Positions 20,966 to 33,255 of a DNA stretch of 64,000 nucleotides are shown here, in pieces. The stretch spans positions 177,267,089 to 177,331,088 of the forward strand of contig NC_073305.1 in the NCBI RefSeq assembly GCF_027595985.1, read 5' to 3'. Within the stretch, counting starts at the first letter, position 1. Every line of letters starts with the position of its first letter. The translations under genes were made by a program, and so were the position numbers. The stretch comes from Sorex araneus (lineage: Eukaryota; Chordata; Mammalia; Eulipotyphla; Soricidae). A model generated the notes under the pieces. The model was given only the letters and a program-made list of their open reading frames with translations, searched no databases and was not told the DNA's origin.

Positions 20966-22349
20966 TCCCTTCATTTTGAATACACAAAAGAAGAAAATAA
21001 CCCAATGAAATAACCATTTTCCAAAGTGCCAAATTTTAAATTGCACCTAAAGTTAAATTCATGGCTTGAATAAGTGCAAAAGAAATATATTATGCTCTCT
21101 CTCTCTTTGAAGTAAAACAATTTTATTTAGGAAGAATGAGAGAAAATAGATGGAATCCCCTAACTTGAAAGAAGGAGTTATGCACCCAAGTTAGAATGCC
21201 ATCAATTCATAGTGTGATGCCATGTGATGCCCCTCCTTTAAAACAATTATACATTACTAGCTATCCTCATGATTAAAATATATTTATAAAGAACTTCATT
21301 TTTAATACTAAGTGTTGTAAAGTGAGTTAAGATGATTGTATTGACTCTGAAGGTTTCAGGTATCAATATCACTCTCAGAATTTTCCATTAGTTTGGTGGA
21401 AGAGATCAGGAAAAATGTGCCTTCCCCAACCCCCGAAATAAGCAAGCACAAAAATTATTAAACCAGCAGGTGCCAAGAGGTGAGGGAAAGGGACCTTTCT
21501 CTCACATCTCCACGGACTCAATTCTCCAGCATATGATACAGACCTTTGACATTTTCTAAGCAGAAGCATCAACATATTTTGTTTTTTCAACCAGAATGTT
21601 GCCTTTTCTCTCTCCTATGTAAACTTGGGGCCCACCAGCTCTAAGCATTCAGTCTTATCCCACTCCTAGAAGTTAGCCCAAGGTCCTCTAAATTCCATTT
21701 TGTTGGTGTAATTTTGGACCCCAAAGAATGTTAATCCCTTGTGGATCACTTGTCTGATGGGAATACTGAACAGTTTTTTGGCAGGTGGCCATAGCTGCCA
21801 CTTTGACAAGGTACATGTCAGCTGGATGGGTGAACCAGTTAATGATACTAGTGTGACTCATAGGCCTGCTGCTTGTGAAACAAAGCAGGTCATTCACTGT
21901 GTTTAAGTGCCCGCTCTGCAATGCTCAATTCAAAAGTCGGCTTCTTCAGTTGGAAGTTGCATGCAATTTAGATTTTTCCTTCCCGTAACCCGTAAGATGA
22001 CAGGCTAAAAACAAGGTCAGAAGCATTAAAATTTCAGGTGGCAAAACATTAAGTCACACTTAAGAGCAAAATGAAAAAAAGGAAGTTATTAAGGTTGGCT
22101 CAGCAGAGTGCCTACAAGTGAATTGAGTGATAAATCTAAAAATGTAGAACTTCTTTGAGTGGAACTTGACAAGAACAGACAGATGGGAGGCTTAAGGAAA
22201 GGCACTCCAATGTCCTTGGACTACTTAGAAAATATGCGTCTCATTGGGAGATGATAGAAAGAAAAGTTAAACCATTTAGACTGCCAAGGAGAAGAATAGA
22301 GCTAAGAAGGCAGGGTTCATTCACGGAGCACTCATTGATTGCTTATTTA
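20966..22349. other. apparently single-copy sequence
   Basis: No repeat family or gene recognised over about 1.4 kb. Confidence 0.45.
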
Positions 22350-22500
22350 TTAAATTCCTTCCCAGATTTATTTGACTATTCATTCAGTTTAGTCCTTCTT
22401 TATATTCCTTATGTCAGATTCTTCACTAGGCAGGAGTGACAGCCAAACCAGATAATCTGAGTTTATGGGACTTGCAGCCAGAGAGGAAGGTAGATATGTT
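22350..22500 (+). mobile_element. L2-like ancient LINE fragment
   Basis: Resembles the L2 3' end: 'ccttatgtcagattcttcac' aligns with the 'tatgtgccaggcactgttct' stretch, followed by a diverged 'gatacagcagtgaac' counterpart. Confidence 0.45.
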
Positions 22501-22569
22501 AGAAGTGGGAAGGCAGTTACCAAGAGGCATGCACAGGGCTATATTCTTTTTTTTTAATTTTTATTTAGG

Positions 22570-22815
22570 CTAGAGCGATAGCATAGTGGGTAGGGCGTTT
22601 GCCTTGCACACGGCCAACCCAGGTTTGATTCTTCTGTCCCTCTCAGAGAGCCCAGCAAGCTACCAAGAGTATCTCGCCCGCACAGCAGAGCCTGGCAAGC
22701 TACCCGTGGCGTATTTGATATGCCAAAAACAGTAACAACAAGTCTCACGATGGAAACGTTACTGGTGCCTGCTTGGAGCAAATCGATGAACAATGGGATG
22801 ACAGTGCTACAGTGC
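22570..22815 (+). mobile_element. RTE-tailed SINE
   Basis: Full-length type-B copy ending 'gatgacagtgctacagtgc'. An exact 11-bp TSD (TTTTATTTAGG) lies at 22559-22569 and 22816-22826. Confidence 0.96.
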
Positions 22816-22826
22816 TTTTATTTAGG

Positions 22827-23916
22827 CACCAAGATTTACAATAATGTTAATAAAGGGCAAGAGAAAAAAATTATTAATAAATAATACAGGACTATAGGAA
22901 AAAAATTTAGAGATCCTGAAATGCTTCTGAGGAAGTGGTTCTTGAATGGAAAAGGATTCTTTTTATTAGAGAAGAGGGGGGAGTCTATGGGAGCAGTAGA
23001 TGGCGTGTGCCATCAAAGCAGTAGATGACACATGGTCCGAGAGTCCCATGGAAGGACCATGATGATATCTGCGCAGGGAGGGAAAGAGGGGCAGGCTGGA
23101 GGGGATGAGCAGGAACTGAAGGGTGCAGGGCTCTGGGGCCATGGTGGGGGTGACTGGGAAGATGCTTTGCTCCTCTGTCCCGTTTCAAACACCTTGAAAC
23201 TCTCTAGCTTATCACCAGGAGAGGTGTGACAAGGCAGAAAGAAAAACCCACAGGCAAGGCTCTTCCTGGCTTTGGTTTCCATTGAAATGTTTGAGAAATG
23301 CAAAGGACCCTGAGTGCAGAAGGCCAAGAAATTCTATTTCCCTTGGAAGTGAAAGAGCATTCCTGGGATCCTAGGAAAAGAGGGGTGTCGGTGATGGTGG
23401 TGCCGGGGAGAGGGGACAGGGGGTGGGGTTTGATACCTAATGAGGGTTCTTTCTGGAGGAATCCTATTTCACTGAAAAATCCAGAGGTGAAGATGGTGGG
23501 GATGGAGGAAGTGAAGGGTGCCCATATGAGGTGCAGGCAGATCTGGGAGCAGCAGAAAGAGCCACTAAGCAGAGCAGACATTTGATCCCATGTGGAAAGA
23601 AAAGGAGGGATGGTCCAGTGGTGACCTGGGAGAACCTAGGGCCATCTCAACCTCTGTCTGGACCCGTCAGGGCATGCACTAAGGGAGGGCTCTGCTTTCT
23701 CAATTTAGTTAAAGAAAAAGCTAAGCTGGGTGTAGGAAAGCTGCAAATTAACTGAGATTTGGTTGTTGCAACTGCAACTGAAATAAAAGAAGAAAAGGAA
23801 GTGGAACAAGGGGGTGGTTTCATTTCCATGACCACAAAATATTCTGGAATGCAGACCAAATGCAGACCAAAATGAATTTGTTATTATTTGGGAAAGGGAC
23901 ATCTATTTATTTATTG
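22827..23916. other. apparently single-copy, purine-rich sequence
   Basis: The + strand is G/A-rich over about 22980-23600 ('gagaaagaggggcaggc' style). No gene or repeat recognised; frames of up to 125 codons on either strand look like composition effects. Confidence 0.4.
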
Positions 23917-23929
23917 AATTTTATTGAAT

Positions 23930-24184
23930 TATTGGGTTGGAGTGATAGCGCAGCAGGTAGGATGTTCGTCTTTCACATGGCTGACCCGGGTTCAATTCCT
24001 CTGCCCCTCTCAGAGAGCCCGGCAAGCTACCGAGAGTAACTTGCCCACATGGCAGAGCCTGGCAAGCTACCAGTAGCATATTCGATAGTCAAAAACAGTA
24101 ACAACAAGTCTTACAATGGAGACATTACTGGTTCCTGCTCGAGCAAATTGATGAGCAACGGGAAGACAGTGACAGTGATGGTGA
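23930..24184 (+). mobile_element. RTE-tailed SINE inside an L1 tail
   Basis: Type-B SINE with TSD ATTTTATTGAAT at 23918-23929 and 24185-24196. The target is the T-rich beginning of the antisense L1 that continues to the right. Confidence 0.95.
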
Positions 24185-24400
24185 CATTTTATTGAATCAC
24201 CGTGAGATACAGTTACAAAGCTTTCATGTTTGAGATTCAGCCATACAATGATCGAACACCCATCCCTCCACCAGTGCACATTTTCCACCACCAATGTTCC
24301 CAGTATCCCCCACACCCCTTCCAAGTTCTCACCCGGGAAGGGGACATTATTTACATGACTTCGTTTGCATTCTGGGTGACATGCATTTCTCCCCTGCCCT
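24185..24400 (-). mobile_element. L1 3' UTR fragment
   Basis: Reads in reverse as the L1 3' end: 'ttttattgaatcaccgtgag', 'gttacaaagctttcatg', 'acccatccctccaccagtgc', 'ccaccaccaatgttcccagt'. The right boundary is unclear. Confidence 0.85.
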
Positions 24401-24967
24401 AAAAATGGGATGGATATGCAAGTCCAATCAGAGTAAACAGAATTGGTTTAATTTTTCTGGGCTCTTCTATTTATTTCAGCAAACAGAAACACTTATAGCC
24501 CATTATTTCCCCCAAAGGGCATCAAGTTGTCTTCTGAGAGCCGCCAGTTCCCATCTTATCCATTTTATCCTTATATTGAATATCATGTTCTTTATTCCCA
24601 TGTTGATCGGCATATAGTCTCAAATTCTTCCAATAAGACACAGAGCAGAAAACTTAAATAAAAAATATGATTTAAACTTGTTCTTTAAAGTGCTCAGTTA
24701 GAAAGAGTTTCTAAATCACTCCAGATAAGTGGGTGCATTTACTACTGATAATGGTGCAGATACTGGAAGATTTTATTGGCTCATATATAATTCCTACTCT
24801 AATTACAGTAGTATTTCCTTGTTCTATGTAAGAGTTTGCCTCAAATCTTTAAAAAGTGGCAAGAGACTCTCATTTATTTTCGCTGTTTCTCATTGGTTAA
24901 AGTCCTTTTATCTATGATGCATGGCATATGTTTTGCTTTTGTAGTTATTTAATTATACAGTTTTCCT
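24401..24967. other. unassigned AT-rich sequence
   Basis: May include more antisense L1 up to about 24620, but the match is not firm. No gene. Confidence 0.4.
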
Positions 24968-25138
24968 TGTCCAGAGCAGTTGTACAGAGCATAGGGCATT
25001 TGACTTCCATGCGACTGGGCTGGGTTTGATCCCCAGAACCCTCTCTGCTTCACCCAAGCTCAGCCAGTTCATTCCTGAACACAGAACCAGGAGTTCTCAG
25101 CACTTTCAGGTTTGGTCTAAAAGCAACAGCAACAAAAT
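24968..25138 (+). mobile_element. old SOR-type SINE
   Basis: 'agagcagttgtacagagcat', 'gctgggtttgatccccagaa' (B box), 'cattcctgaacacagaacca' and a CAACAGCAACAAAA tail. Confidence 0.8.
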
Positions 25139-25177
25139 TATCCAGTTTTCTGTTTTCCAGTTAAAATGGTAGACAAG

Positions 25178-25235
25178 AAATAATATATATATATAATATA
25201 TATATAGACAAGAAATAATAACACATATATATACC
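25178..25235. repeat. (AT)n with duplicated AGACAAGAAATAATA
   Basis: Two ATATATAT runs, each preceded by the same AGACAAGAAATAATA motif, a small direct duplication. Confidence 0.85.
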
Positions 25236-26128
25236 AACAAAGACCAGGCCTCAGGAGCAGAATCTTGTGACATTAACCTTTAAATAAGGTGCTGGGACCT
25301 TGGAGCCATGATTCTGGAATGAACATTTTCTCCCATTGGAACAAGTAGACACTCAACTTAATAGTTAAGAACTATTACAGCCAATGACTTAATTAACTAA
25401 TGGATGGTGTAATACCATGAGAATAGTAATATCCTTTCTTGAATATGACTGCACAAAAGTTTTAAAAAGACATTTCATTTTTACCTCACATGTAATCTCC
25501 AGAGTTTAAATTACTTGCAGTAGATCCTGGAAGCCCTATTTCCAACAGTATTTAACTGAGGATAGGGATGAGTGTGTTCTAAAGTTGATACATAGGAACA
25601 AATCATTAGCTTGGGAGTAACACTAGCCAACTGTCAGTATCTTTGTTATCACTGGACTTTAGTCCTCTACTTTCTGCCTCACCTGCAGTAGTTATCTGGA
25701 AGGGCTGAAAGCCATCACTTAGCTCTTTCCCTAAGAGTGGAAATTGTGGAAATTGTCTCTAGTGGAAATTGTGCATCCTTAAATGCCAAGAGGCATTTAA
25801 GCGTTTGACTGAGACCTGGAAGATGTTCATTACATTTTCTTCCGAGAAAAAAAAAAAGTATTTTATTGTAAAAGTATGTAAAAAAAAAGTATTTATTTAA
25901 CCTTTGCCAAACAGAGCATAGAAATACATCTCAGCTCCCTGCCCAGACACACAAATGCAAACCTTTTTTGTCAGTTTTAGAAACTGCACGCAAGTGTCCT
26001 AGTTGCATTTGGGCTGCATCTGCATGAGCAACGGAACTGGGGTTGCTTCTTAGTTAGATCAACAATAGATTGTAGAAATAGTCAAACTGGCCACAAGGTG
26101 GGGTCCTTTTGCTTTTTTATTGTTTCGT
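25236..26128. other. apparently single-copy AT-rich sequence
   Basis: No gene or family recognised. Two A-runs followed by AGTATTT(A/T)TT occur at about 25848 and 25882. Confidence 0.45.
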
Positions 26129-27120
26129 TGCTGTTTTGACAATGACTTTCATTAAAAAATTCAACTCACTGGAATTATTCAAATAACATCAAACAGACAT
26201 ACAATTTGGGTTTAATTACACAGTGAAGATCGGGGAATTTAGAGTCTAATTGGATGAAAATGTTGAAAGTGTAAATAAAATTGTGTTCTTTGAACAAGCT
26301 GAGTTTTTTTCTAAATAAACATCAATGTCTAATTATGGAGGACAGACCAAAATAAAATAAAATTGGTGACCCAGAGTGGCCGCACACAAACGGCTCCTCC
26401 GTTCCTCAACGCCCATGATCCCAAAGGTCCACTGACTACTTTTGGCTCCCAGTGGCTTCTTGCAGAAATGCCTCTAGACTGTGAACTAAGCTGCGGCCTC
26501 ATGCCGCCTCGGGAGGGTAAAGGTTTTTCTTTCTCGGCCTTTCTGTTCCCCGGCAGTGTGGTGATCGCCATCTTATAAGGCCCACTAAACAGAGGTATGA
26601 ACTTGCAGTGACAGGATTTCTGGCAGAAATTTCTCTAGACTTAAGTTCTAAAATACCAGAAATCCAAAACCACAACAGCATGCTCTTCATTCTCAGCAAT
26701 AGAAAACAAATTTATCAAATGATGCCCTCTCAGCAGGTCTGATTGTTGGGGGAAAGTTCCAAATAATAATAGTGAGTTTTCTGTCGAAATATTGAATGCA
26801 ATCGAAGTAAAGAGAAAGTGAAGTGAAAATCATCAGCTACTCAGGTGTGGGGTGCGGGTGGGATGGGAGGTATACTGGGGTTCTTGTTGGTGGAACATGT
26901 GCACTGGTGAAGGCATGGGTGTTTGATCATTGTATGACTGAGACTTAAACCTGAAAGCTTTGTAACTTTTCACATGGTGATTCAATAAAATTTAAAAAAA
27001 AATTTAAAAAAGAATAAAATATTCATGATTCTGTACTGCTGTGTTTTTCTACCTGTTCTTGGGTTCTGAGACTGAGATAACCTCCACAGGGAAATGAGAG
27101 AGGGTGAGTTAGGTAGGTAG
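26129..27120 (+). repeat. inverted repeat arm 1, interrupted by L1
   Basis: 26129-26360 and 27008-27120 together match, in reverse complement, the uninterrupted segment 29155-29503. Landmarks: 'tgttttgacaatgactttca', 'taattatggaggacagac', 'agaataaaatattcat', 'ctacctgttcttgggttct'. The AATAAA followed by a U5-like part suggests an unclassified LTR, but this is inference. Confidence 0.85.
26365..27004 (+). mobile_element. L1 3' fragment inserted into the inverted-repeat arm
   Basis: Same subfamily as 42603-43138: 'cttgcagaaatgcctctaga', 'accagaaatccaaaac', 'gcaggtctgattgttggggg', 'ggtggaacatgtgcactggt', then 'gtgattcaataaaattt' and an A-rich end. Its absence from the partner arm at 29155-29503 marks it as the later insertion. 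Confidence 0.9.
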
Positions 27121-27204
27121 GATATTAGGATGTCATGTAAAAATGAGATGGTTTCACCAGTAAATATCCACAAAGGCATAAAAATCTCCCATCACTCATG
27201 TATT

Positions 27205-27300
27205 TCTCCCACAAATATTTACTTAGTGCTTTTTATAGCAGAAACTGTGCTATGCTCCCTCTGCCTTCCTTGATAAAGTGCATTTATCCCAGTCTCAGGC
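27205..27300 (+). mobile_element. L2-like ancient fragment
   Basis: 'cacaaatatttacttagtgc' and 'gcagaaactgtgctatg' follow the L2 3' pattern of an aaatatttattga block and then a gcactgtgctagg block. Short and diverged. Confidence 0.4.
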
Positions 27301-27499
27301 ATTGAAATAAAGGGCAACACAAATAATTATAGTTCCCTATTATTTTGCAACATGTTTTGAACATAGAAACTACTGTCAAAATTATCTTGCAGAGAGGAAA
27401 CTGAACTGGAAAGATGCTATTTAATACATTATCGCACCTGTTCTTTCTCTTGCACTTCAGCTTAAGATTCAAGTGGCGAGAGAGGGGTGTGGGGGGATA

Positions 27500-27653
27500 T
27501 CGCTGGAGCGATAATACAGTGGGCAGGGCATTTCCTTGCACGCAACCTACCAGGGTTGGATTCTCAGCATCCCATATGGTACCCCGAGCACCACCAGGAG
27601 TAACCCCTGTGCATCACTGGGTGGGACTCAACAACAAACAAACAAACAAAAAA
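27500..27653 (+). mobile_element. SOR-type SINE with internal deletion
   Basis: Head and body present ('cagcatcccatatggtaccc', 'caccaccaggagtaacccct'). The roughly 25-bp segment between the two 'ccaggagta' repeats is missing, as expected from slippage between them. Ends in (CAAA)n. Confidence 0.9.
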
Positions 27654-28170
27654 GATTCAAATGGGGCTAAGAAGAAAAGCAACAGGAGTAAAGGTGCAGG
27701 AGATGTTCCACACTCTCCGTCACTTCCTCTTTCTCCCTTTGGCAGTAGGTAGGATGAGTTGGGGTCTCAATAGGGTCTCATGAGTTCACAGCAAGTGAGG
27801 AGAGGACAGATTCACCAAGGTGGGTAGGTGAGTGCTGGTAAGGTCAGTAACAAGTTTACTGGACCCAATTCTGCTGTGTCTGCTATTCCATCCCGCTGGC
27901 ATTCCAAATCTAGGTCAAACTTGGCACATTGAAGTTTTTTTTTTCAACAGTTGAAAGCTTTGTGTGTTTTCTTCTTCCAGAATGGATCTCTGGACCTGGA
28001 GATAGGCTGCCATGTCATTCATCTTGAGCAGAGGAAAGTCCCGCCCACAGAGATGTTCCCAGGAACTTCTGGGAACTGTGTTCCAAAGTCCACCAAAGAG
28101 GAGCGCATCTCACAGGATCTCCACAACCACTGAAGGGACAGGATGAAAGCAAACACTTTCTCTCCCTTTT
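27654..28170. other. apparently single-copy sequence
   Basis: No repeat or gene recognised. Confidence 0.45.
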
Positions 28171-28309
28171 ATGTTATTCTATTGGTCACATTTGGCTGTG
28201 CTCAGGACTGACTCCTGACTCTGCACTCAGGGATCACTTCTGGTGGACCCCGGAGACCATCTGTGGTACCAGGGATCCAATCTGGATTGGCCATCACTCT
28301 GGCCCCTGT
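28171..28309 (-). mobile_element. SOR-type SINE
   Basis: Antisense: 'ggctgtgctcaggactgact', 'gggatcacttctggtggacc', 'gatccaatctggattggcca', ending 'ctctggcccc'. A piece of the head is missing. Confidence 0.82.
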
Positions 28310-28317
28310 CTCCCTTT

Positions 28318-28435
28318 GACTGATAAGAAAATGGGCCTTGGAGAGGTTATGAGACTTGTCCAGGCTCAAAAAACCTATAGGTGATTGAGAGAAACGTAAG
28401 CCCAGATCTTCTGTCACCAGGGCTTGGTGAAAACA
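28318..28435 (+). mobile_element. MIR (ancient SINE)
   Basis: Matches the MIR core: 'aagaaaatgggccttggaga', 'ggttatgagacttgtccagg', then 'agcccagatcttctgtcacc', in consensus order. Such a copy predates the placental radiation. Confidence 0.72.
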
Positions 28436-28539
28436 ACATTGGCTTGGCAGTGAGCACATACATGTTTTAGATCTGCCCTTTATACCACCTGTCAACTAGA
28501 AAGTGAGATGCTGAGATCACCTGATTTTCTCTGAAATTG

Positions 28540-28825
28540 ATTTTGATTTGGGGGTCTAAACTCTGGGGTAATTTGGAATTTGCAGGGATTGATACACTGC
28601 CAAGGATTGAACTGGAGTCTTTTTTTTTCTTTTTGGGTCACACCTGGCTATTCTCAGGAATCACTCCTGGCAGTACTCAGGGGACCCTATGGGATGCCGG
28701 GGACTGAACTTATGTTGGCCGCGTGCAAGGCCAACACCCTATCCACTGTACTATCACTCCAGCACCCTTGAACTAGTGCCTTGTGCACGCAATGCACCCA
28801 TACCCTTTGTGCTATCTCCCCAAAT
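28540..28825 (-). mobile_element. old SOR-type SINE, split by a younger one
   Basis: Outer parts 'gggattgatacactgccaag' (left) and 'ttgtgctatctcccca' (right) rejoin when 28620-28764 is removed. Confidence 0.7.
28620..28764 (-). mobile_element. SOR-type SINE nested in an older SINE
   Basis: T-rich start, 'ttgggtcacacctggctatt', 'gatgccggggactgaact', 'actatcactccagcac'. Imperfect TSD TTGAACTGGAGTC / TTGAACTAGTGCC. Confidence 0.9.
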
Positions 28826-29154
28826 TCTGCGACTCACTACACTGTTGTGAAAAGGGTGATCCACTTCTCCTCCCACTAAGAAAAGCTCAGGTATAGAAAT
28901 TGGGAAAAGAAAAGAATAGCAAGTTTTCCAATGAGATTTTAGTTTTTTCCCAGATGTATATATTTGCTTAAGGAAAAAAGAATTAATGGGGGAATCAGCA
29001 AAACCCCTCAGTTCCTCCAAATCTCCTTAAGTAATGTGTGCTGCCTTAAGCCAAAATTAAGCTCTGGCTTTGTTGTGAGCTGCTGGCAAGCTTCCCATCT
29101 AATCACAATACAGCAGACACTTCTGTTATGTCTTGTAGAACAATAATTAACCTT
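28826..29154. other. apparently single-copy sequence
   Basis: Nothing recognised. Confidence 0.45.
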
Positions 29155-29503
29155 ACCTGCCTACCCAACTCACCCTCTCTCATTTCCCTGTAGAGGCTCT
29201 TCTCTCAGCCCCAGAACCCAAGAACAGGTAGAAAAACACAGCGATACAGAATTATGAATATTTTATTCTTTTGTTTTGGTTTGTTCTCCATAATTAGATG
29301 TTGATCTTCAATGAAAAAAATTGTTTGGTTTGTTTAAGGGATACAATTTTATTTATACTTTCAACATTTTCATCTAATTACACCCTAAATGCCCCTATTT
29401 TCACTATATGGTTAAACTCAAGTTATATGTCTGTTTGATGTTATTTGAATAATTCCAGTTAGTTGAACTTATTAATGAAAGTCATTGTCAAAACAGCAAT
29501 GAG
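29155..29503 (-). repeat. inverted repeat arm 2, uninterrupted
   Basis: Reverse-complement partner of 26129-27120 without the L1. About 340 bp align with roughly 90 percent identity by eye and without large gaps apart from the L1 site. Confidence 0.85.
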
Positions 29504-29704
29504 AACTCATTTCATAGTGTGAGCTATGAGACTGTGTCACAGACTCTATATTCAGGCTGTCATGATGATTTTGGACTTCATGTCGCCTCTCAAAGTCCCT
29601 TCTACCTTCAGTGACCTTCCTACCAGTTTTTCTGAAAATAAACAAAATAAATTGTCAGCAATGAAATTAAGCTTTTAAAATTTTTTTTAAATTGTTTTAA
29701 TTAA

Positions 29705-29944
29705 GGGCTGGATCCATAGCACAGCAATAGGGCATTTGCCTTGCATGCAGCCGACCGGGTTCAATTCCTCCGCCCCTCTCGAAGAGCCCAGCAAGATACC
29801 CAGAGTATCTCACCTGCACGGTAGAGCCTGGCAAGCTACCCATGGTGTATTCGATATGCCAAAAACAGTAACAACAAGTCTTACAATGGAGACGTTACTG
29901 GTGCCTGCACAAGCAAATCGATGAGCAACAGGATGACAGTGACA
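29705..29944 (+). mobile_element. RTE-tailed SINE
   Basis: Type-B SINE ending 'caggatgacagtgaca'. An exact 11-bp TSD (GTTTTAATTAA) lies at 29694-29704 and 29945-29955. Confidence 0.96.
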
Positions 29945-30009
29945 GTTTTAATTAATTTTTTTTGTCAATTACCATCTTTGTTTTTTAATTAATTAATTTA
30001 AAAATTTGT

Positions 30010-30340
30010 TTTCTGCTTTACTGACTCATCATGAGATACACAGTTAAAAGCTGTCCATGACCGGGTTTCAGTCATCATCCGGTTTCCATCACCCATCCCT
30101 CCACCAGTGTACACCTCCCACCACCACTAACCCTCCCTCCAACCCCCCCCACCCCCAAACCCAGCCACTTTTCCTCTCTCTCTCTCTCTCTCTGAGCATT
30201 ATGGTTTGCAATACAGGTACTGAGAGGTTATCGTGTCTGCATACACAGTTCTTATTCAGAGTGATCATTTCCAATTATTAATGTCATAGTGATCCCTTCT
30301 CTGTCCCAACTGCCTTCTTCCCCAGCACTTGAGGCAGGCT
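30010..30340 (-). mobile_element. L1 3' UTR fragment
   Basis: Reverse reading of an L1 3' end: 'actcatcatgagatacacag', 'catcccaccagtg'-type block, a C-rich stretch, (CT)n at 30176-30193, 'gcattatggtttgcaataca', 'tagtgatcccttctctgtcc'. Same subfamily as 40671-41711. Confidence 0.85.
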
Positions 30341-31365
30341 TCCAAGTGTGTAACAAGTCTCCTGACCCAAGTCTGAGATTCAGCTTTTAGAACAGTGCCT
30401 TGATTTCTGTAGTCATTCCCTCCAGCAGGAGGAATGAAGGAAGAAAGAAGTTCATGAGTCATTCAAAGCTCTGTCTCCAACCCCATGTGAGGAGATGGAT
30501 TTGTCTGGGTGAGACACACACCCTGCCCCGCCCCCCACCCCCACCCATCTGCAGCTCCCAGGAGTCCCTGATGTGAGTTTCTGCAAGACTCCTCTCCTGG
30601 GGCAGCCTGCTTTTCACTTCACTCTGTTATTCCTTATTTACCACAGAGCAGCGGGAATTCATGCTAATACAGTAGCAAACAGATGGAGGGAGGCAGCAGA
30701 AGCATCTTAGTTAAAAGACAATTTGATTCTAGCAAGCTTGTTGAAACACTTCGCCCCTGATTTCATTCTTACTCCAGTGGAACCCACCAGTTCTTACTGC
30801 TATCCTGCACACCAGTTACTCTCTAGAAAAGATGTAATGTCTCTCTTCTGCCCGTTTCCCCACCAAGATTAAGGATGTGAAGAGTCAGCACCATACCTGT
30901 GAGTCCCTCACTGAAATGGGTGGGTGGGGCAGGCAGCTTCGATGTAGATGACAGGCTAAGAGAAGAAACCATTCCTGCAGAGAGAACCTCCAAAGTCTGA
31001 CCACTTGGTCCTAGATTAATATTAGCAACTCGCCTGGGATAGGAGATATTTTTCTTCAAAGATATTTCTTTGAAGTAGTTTTCCAGGTTATCATCCTCTG
31101 AAGCCCTTGAGAGTCTTTCGGAAAGGTATCTCTTGAAATGTGCATCTGTGTCCTAAAGGATGTCGTAGCTTGGCATTTCAGCCTGTCTTCGTGTTCTAGA
31201 GCTGCCTTAACAAAGCATGCAGATGGGGAGGTTTAACACAACATAAAAGAATTCTCTCATAGGTGTTCAGTCTGGGACCTTGATCTGGAGTCAGAGATTG
31301 AGGTGTTTTCTCAATCTGGGGAAGTAGAGAAGGTAGTGTGGAAACCACTATAAGAAATAAAAGGA
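30341..31365. other. apparently single-copy sequence
   Basis: No gene or repeat recognised. C-rich patch at 30520-30547. Confidence 0.45.
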
Positions 31366-31556
31366 GGGCTGGAGCGATAGTACAGAGGGCAGGGCATTTG
31401 CCTTGCACGCAGCCGACCTGGGTTCAATTCCCAGCATCCCATATGATCCTCTGAGCACCACCAGGAGTAATTCCTGAGTGCATGAACCAGGAGTAACCCC
31501 TAAGTATCACCAGGTGTGACCCAAAACACAAAAAAATAAATAAACAAATAAAGTGC
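31366..31556 (+). mobile_element. SOR-type SINE
   Basis: Full-length copy with 'cttgcacgcagccgacctgg', 'cagcatcccatatgatcctc' and 'gagtgcatgaaccaggagta', then an (AATA)n-rich tail. Confidence 0.95.
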
Positions 31557-32895
31557 ACACACAAATTTCAAAAAAAAAGGATTGTTTCATGAGACTGGAG
31601 GGGAAAAGAGACTTGAGGTGATGAGTCAGGCACCCTTGAGGTTACCAAGTTCCTGACAGAGGGCTCAGGAATATCTGTTCCAGACAGCTGCTAGAGCATA
31701 CTCAGAGAACGGGCCGCTGCCTTTTCTCCTGTTTTAGCCCCCAGTACTTAACTCACACACACCCTAGTTGCATGATGAGATGCTAATGACATTTGAAATG
31801 TAGGAGTAAACATGTGTCTTCTCTAAAAATGAGCTACTTGAGCATCACCCAAATCATGCCACTAACACCTCTACCCCTTAGCTAACTAACTCCTTAAAAA
31901 AACACTTTACCCCCAAATCCAGTGCCAAACTCTCCCTTGAGGATATCTACATCCATACTCAGGGTACTGTAGTTTCAACAAGTCCTTTTACTCTTATCTA
32001 CACTTTATCTTCCCTTTGAATTCTCTCTCAGGAGAAGTCAATCCTAGTTCAGTTCTTCTCTCCACAGACAGCACAGATTTGCTTTTTCCTAAGATCCACC
32101 CGGCCCTGGATAGTGGTAGCAGAGATGTCAGTCCTTGGCCCTACGTATCAAGCTGATCTCAAGTGTAGCTGATTGCCCCAGTGGAGCTGGCAAGAACCTA
32201 TCCCAGAGGCTCATGCACGGTCTCCAAATCTCCTCTTCCTCATGATCACCCTGGGAATTACACTGGCACCATCAAAATTTGGGTTAATATCACTCTCATC
32301 TCTTCCTGGAATACAAAGAATCAAGTCTCAAGCTGCCACCATGCTGACTCACCCAGCGGCTCTGCTCTTTAGATTCAAGAACTAAATCTCTGGGGAGATG
32401 CAAGCCAAGAAGCTGAAACTCATGGACATGCCAGTCTCTCGGTTGAACAGTCTGGGGAGCCCTCAGGGGGTGGGGAGGATGAGTCTCTGCTAACGTCCTG
32501 GCAGTCACACACAAATCCCACTGCTGCCTCCACACCAACGGCCCAACCCCATGGCCTCAAGAGAGTCTTTGCAGACTCATCCCAGTTCTACAGATCCTGA
32601 AATTTCTGGACCACAATGCCTTGTATATGGTCATGTAACACCTTCATATTCCATAGCACTGAAATCCCAGTAGGAGCACACAAAATTAGATAGGAAAGTC
32701 ACATAGAAAGCAACTAAACTCAACAAACAAGCCAATTGTACAGAAGGCTCAACTAGCGACACATAGCTTTGTAAATCTTCTGACAAAGACTTAATAACCC
32801 CATGGTGAGATATAACACTTTTCACAAATTTTCTTTTACTGAAATATTTTTGATAATTCCTTTAGCTATTTAGTTGTAACAAGCAATATAAACAA
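31557..32895. other. apparently single-copy sequence
   Basis: About 1.3 kb without a recognisable repeat. Frames are short and unlike known proteins. Confidence 0.45.
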
Positions 32896-33058
32896 ATTAT
32901 TGTGTGTCTGCTAAGGGGGCAGTCTTGGGGAGTGGTTGGGGACATGGGGACAATGGTGGAGAGAAGGTTACTCCAGTGGTGGGATTGGTGTTGGAACATT
33001 GAATGACCATAACAAATGTATTATGAACAACTTTGCAAACCACATTATTAAAATAAAG
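32896..33058 (+). mobile_element. L1 3' end
   Basis: 'acatggggacaatggtggag', 'ggtgggattggtgttggaac', 'gaacaactttgcaaacc' and AATAAAG. Its A-rich end runs directly into the (GAAA)n array. Confidence 0.85.
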
Positions 33059-33255
<197 letters not shown>

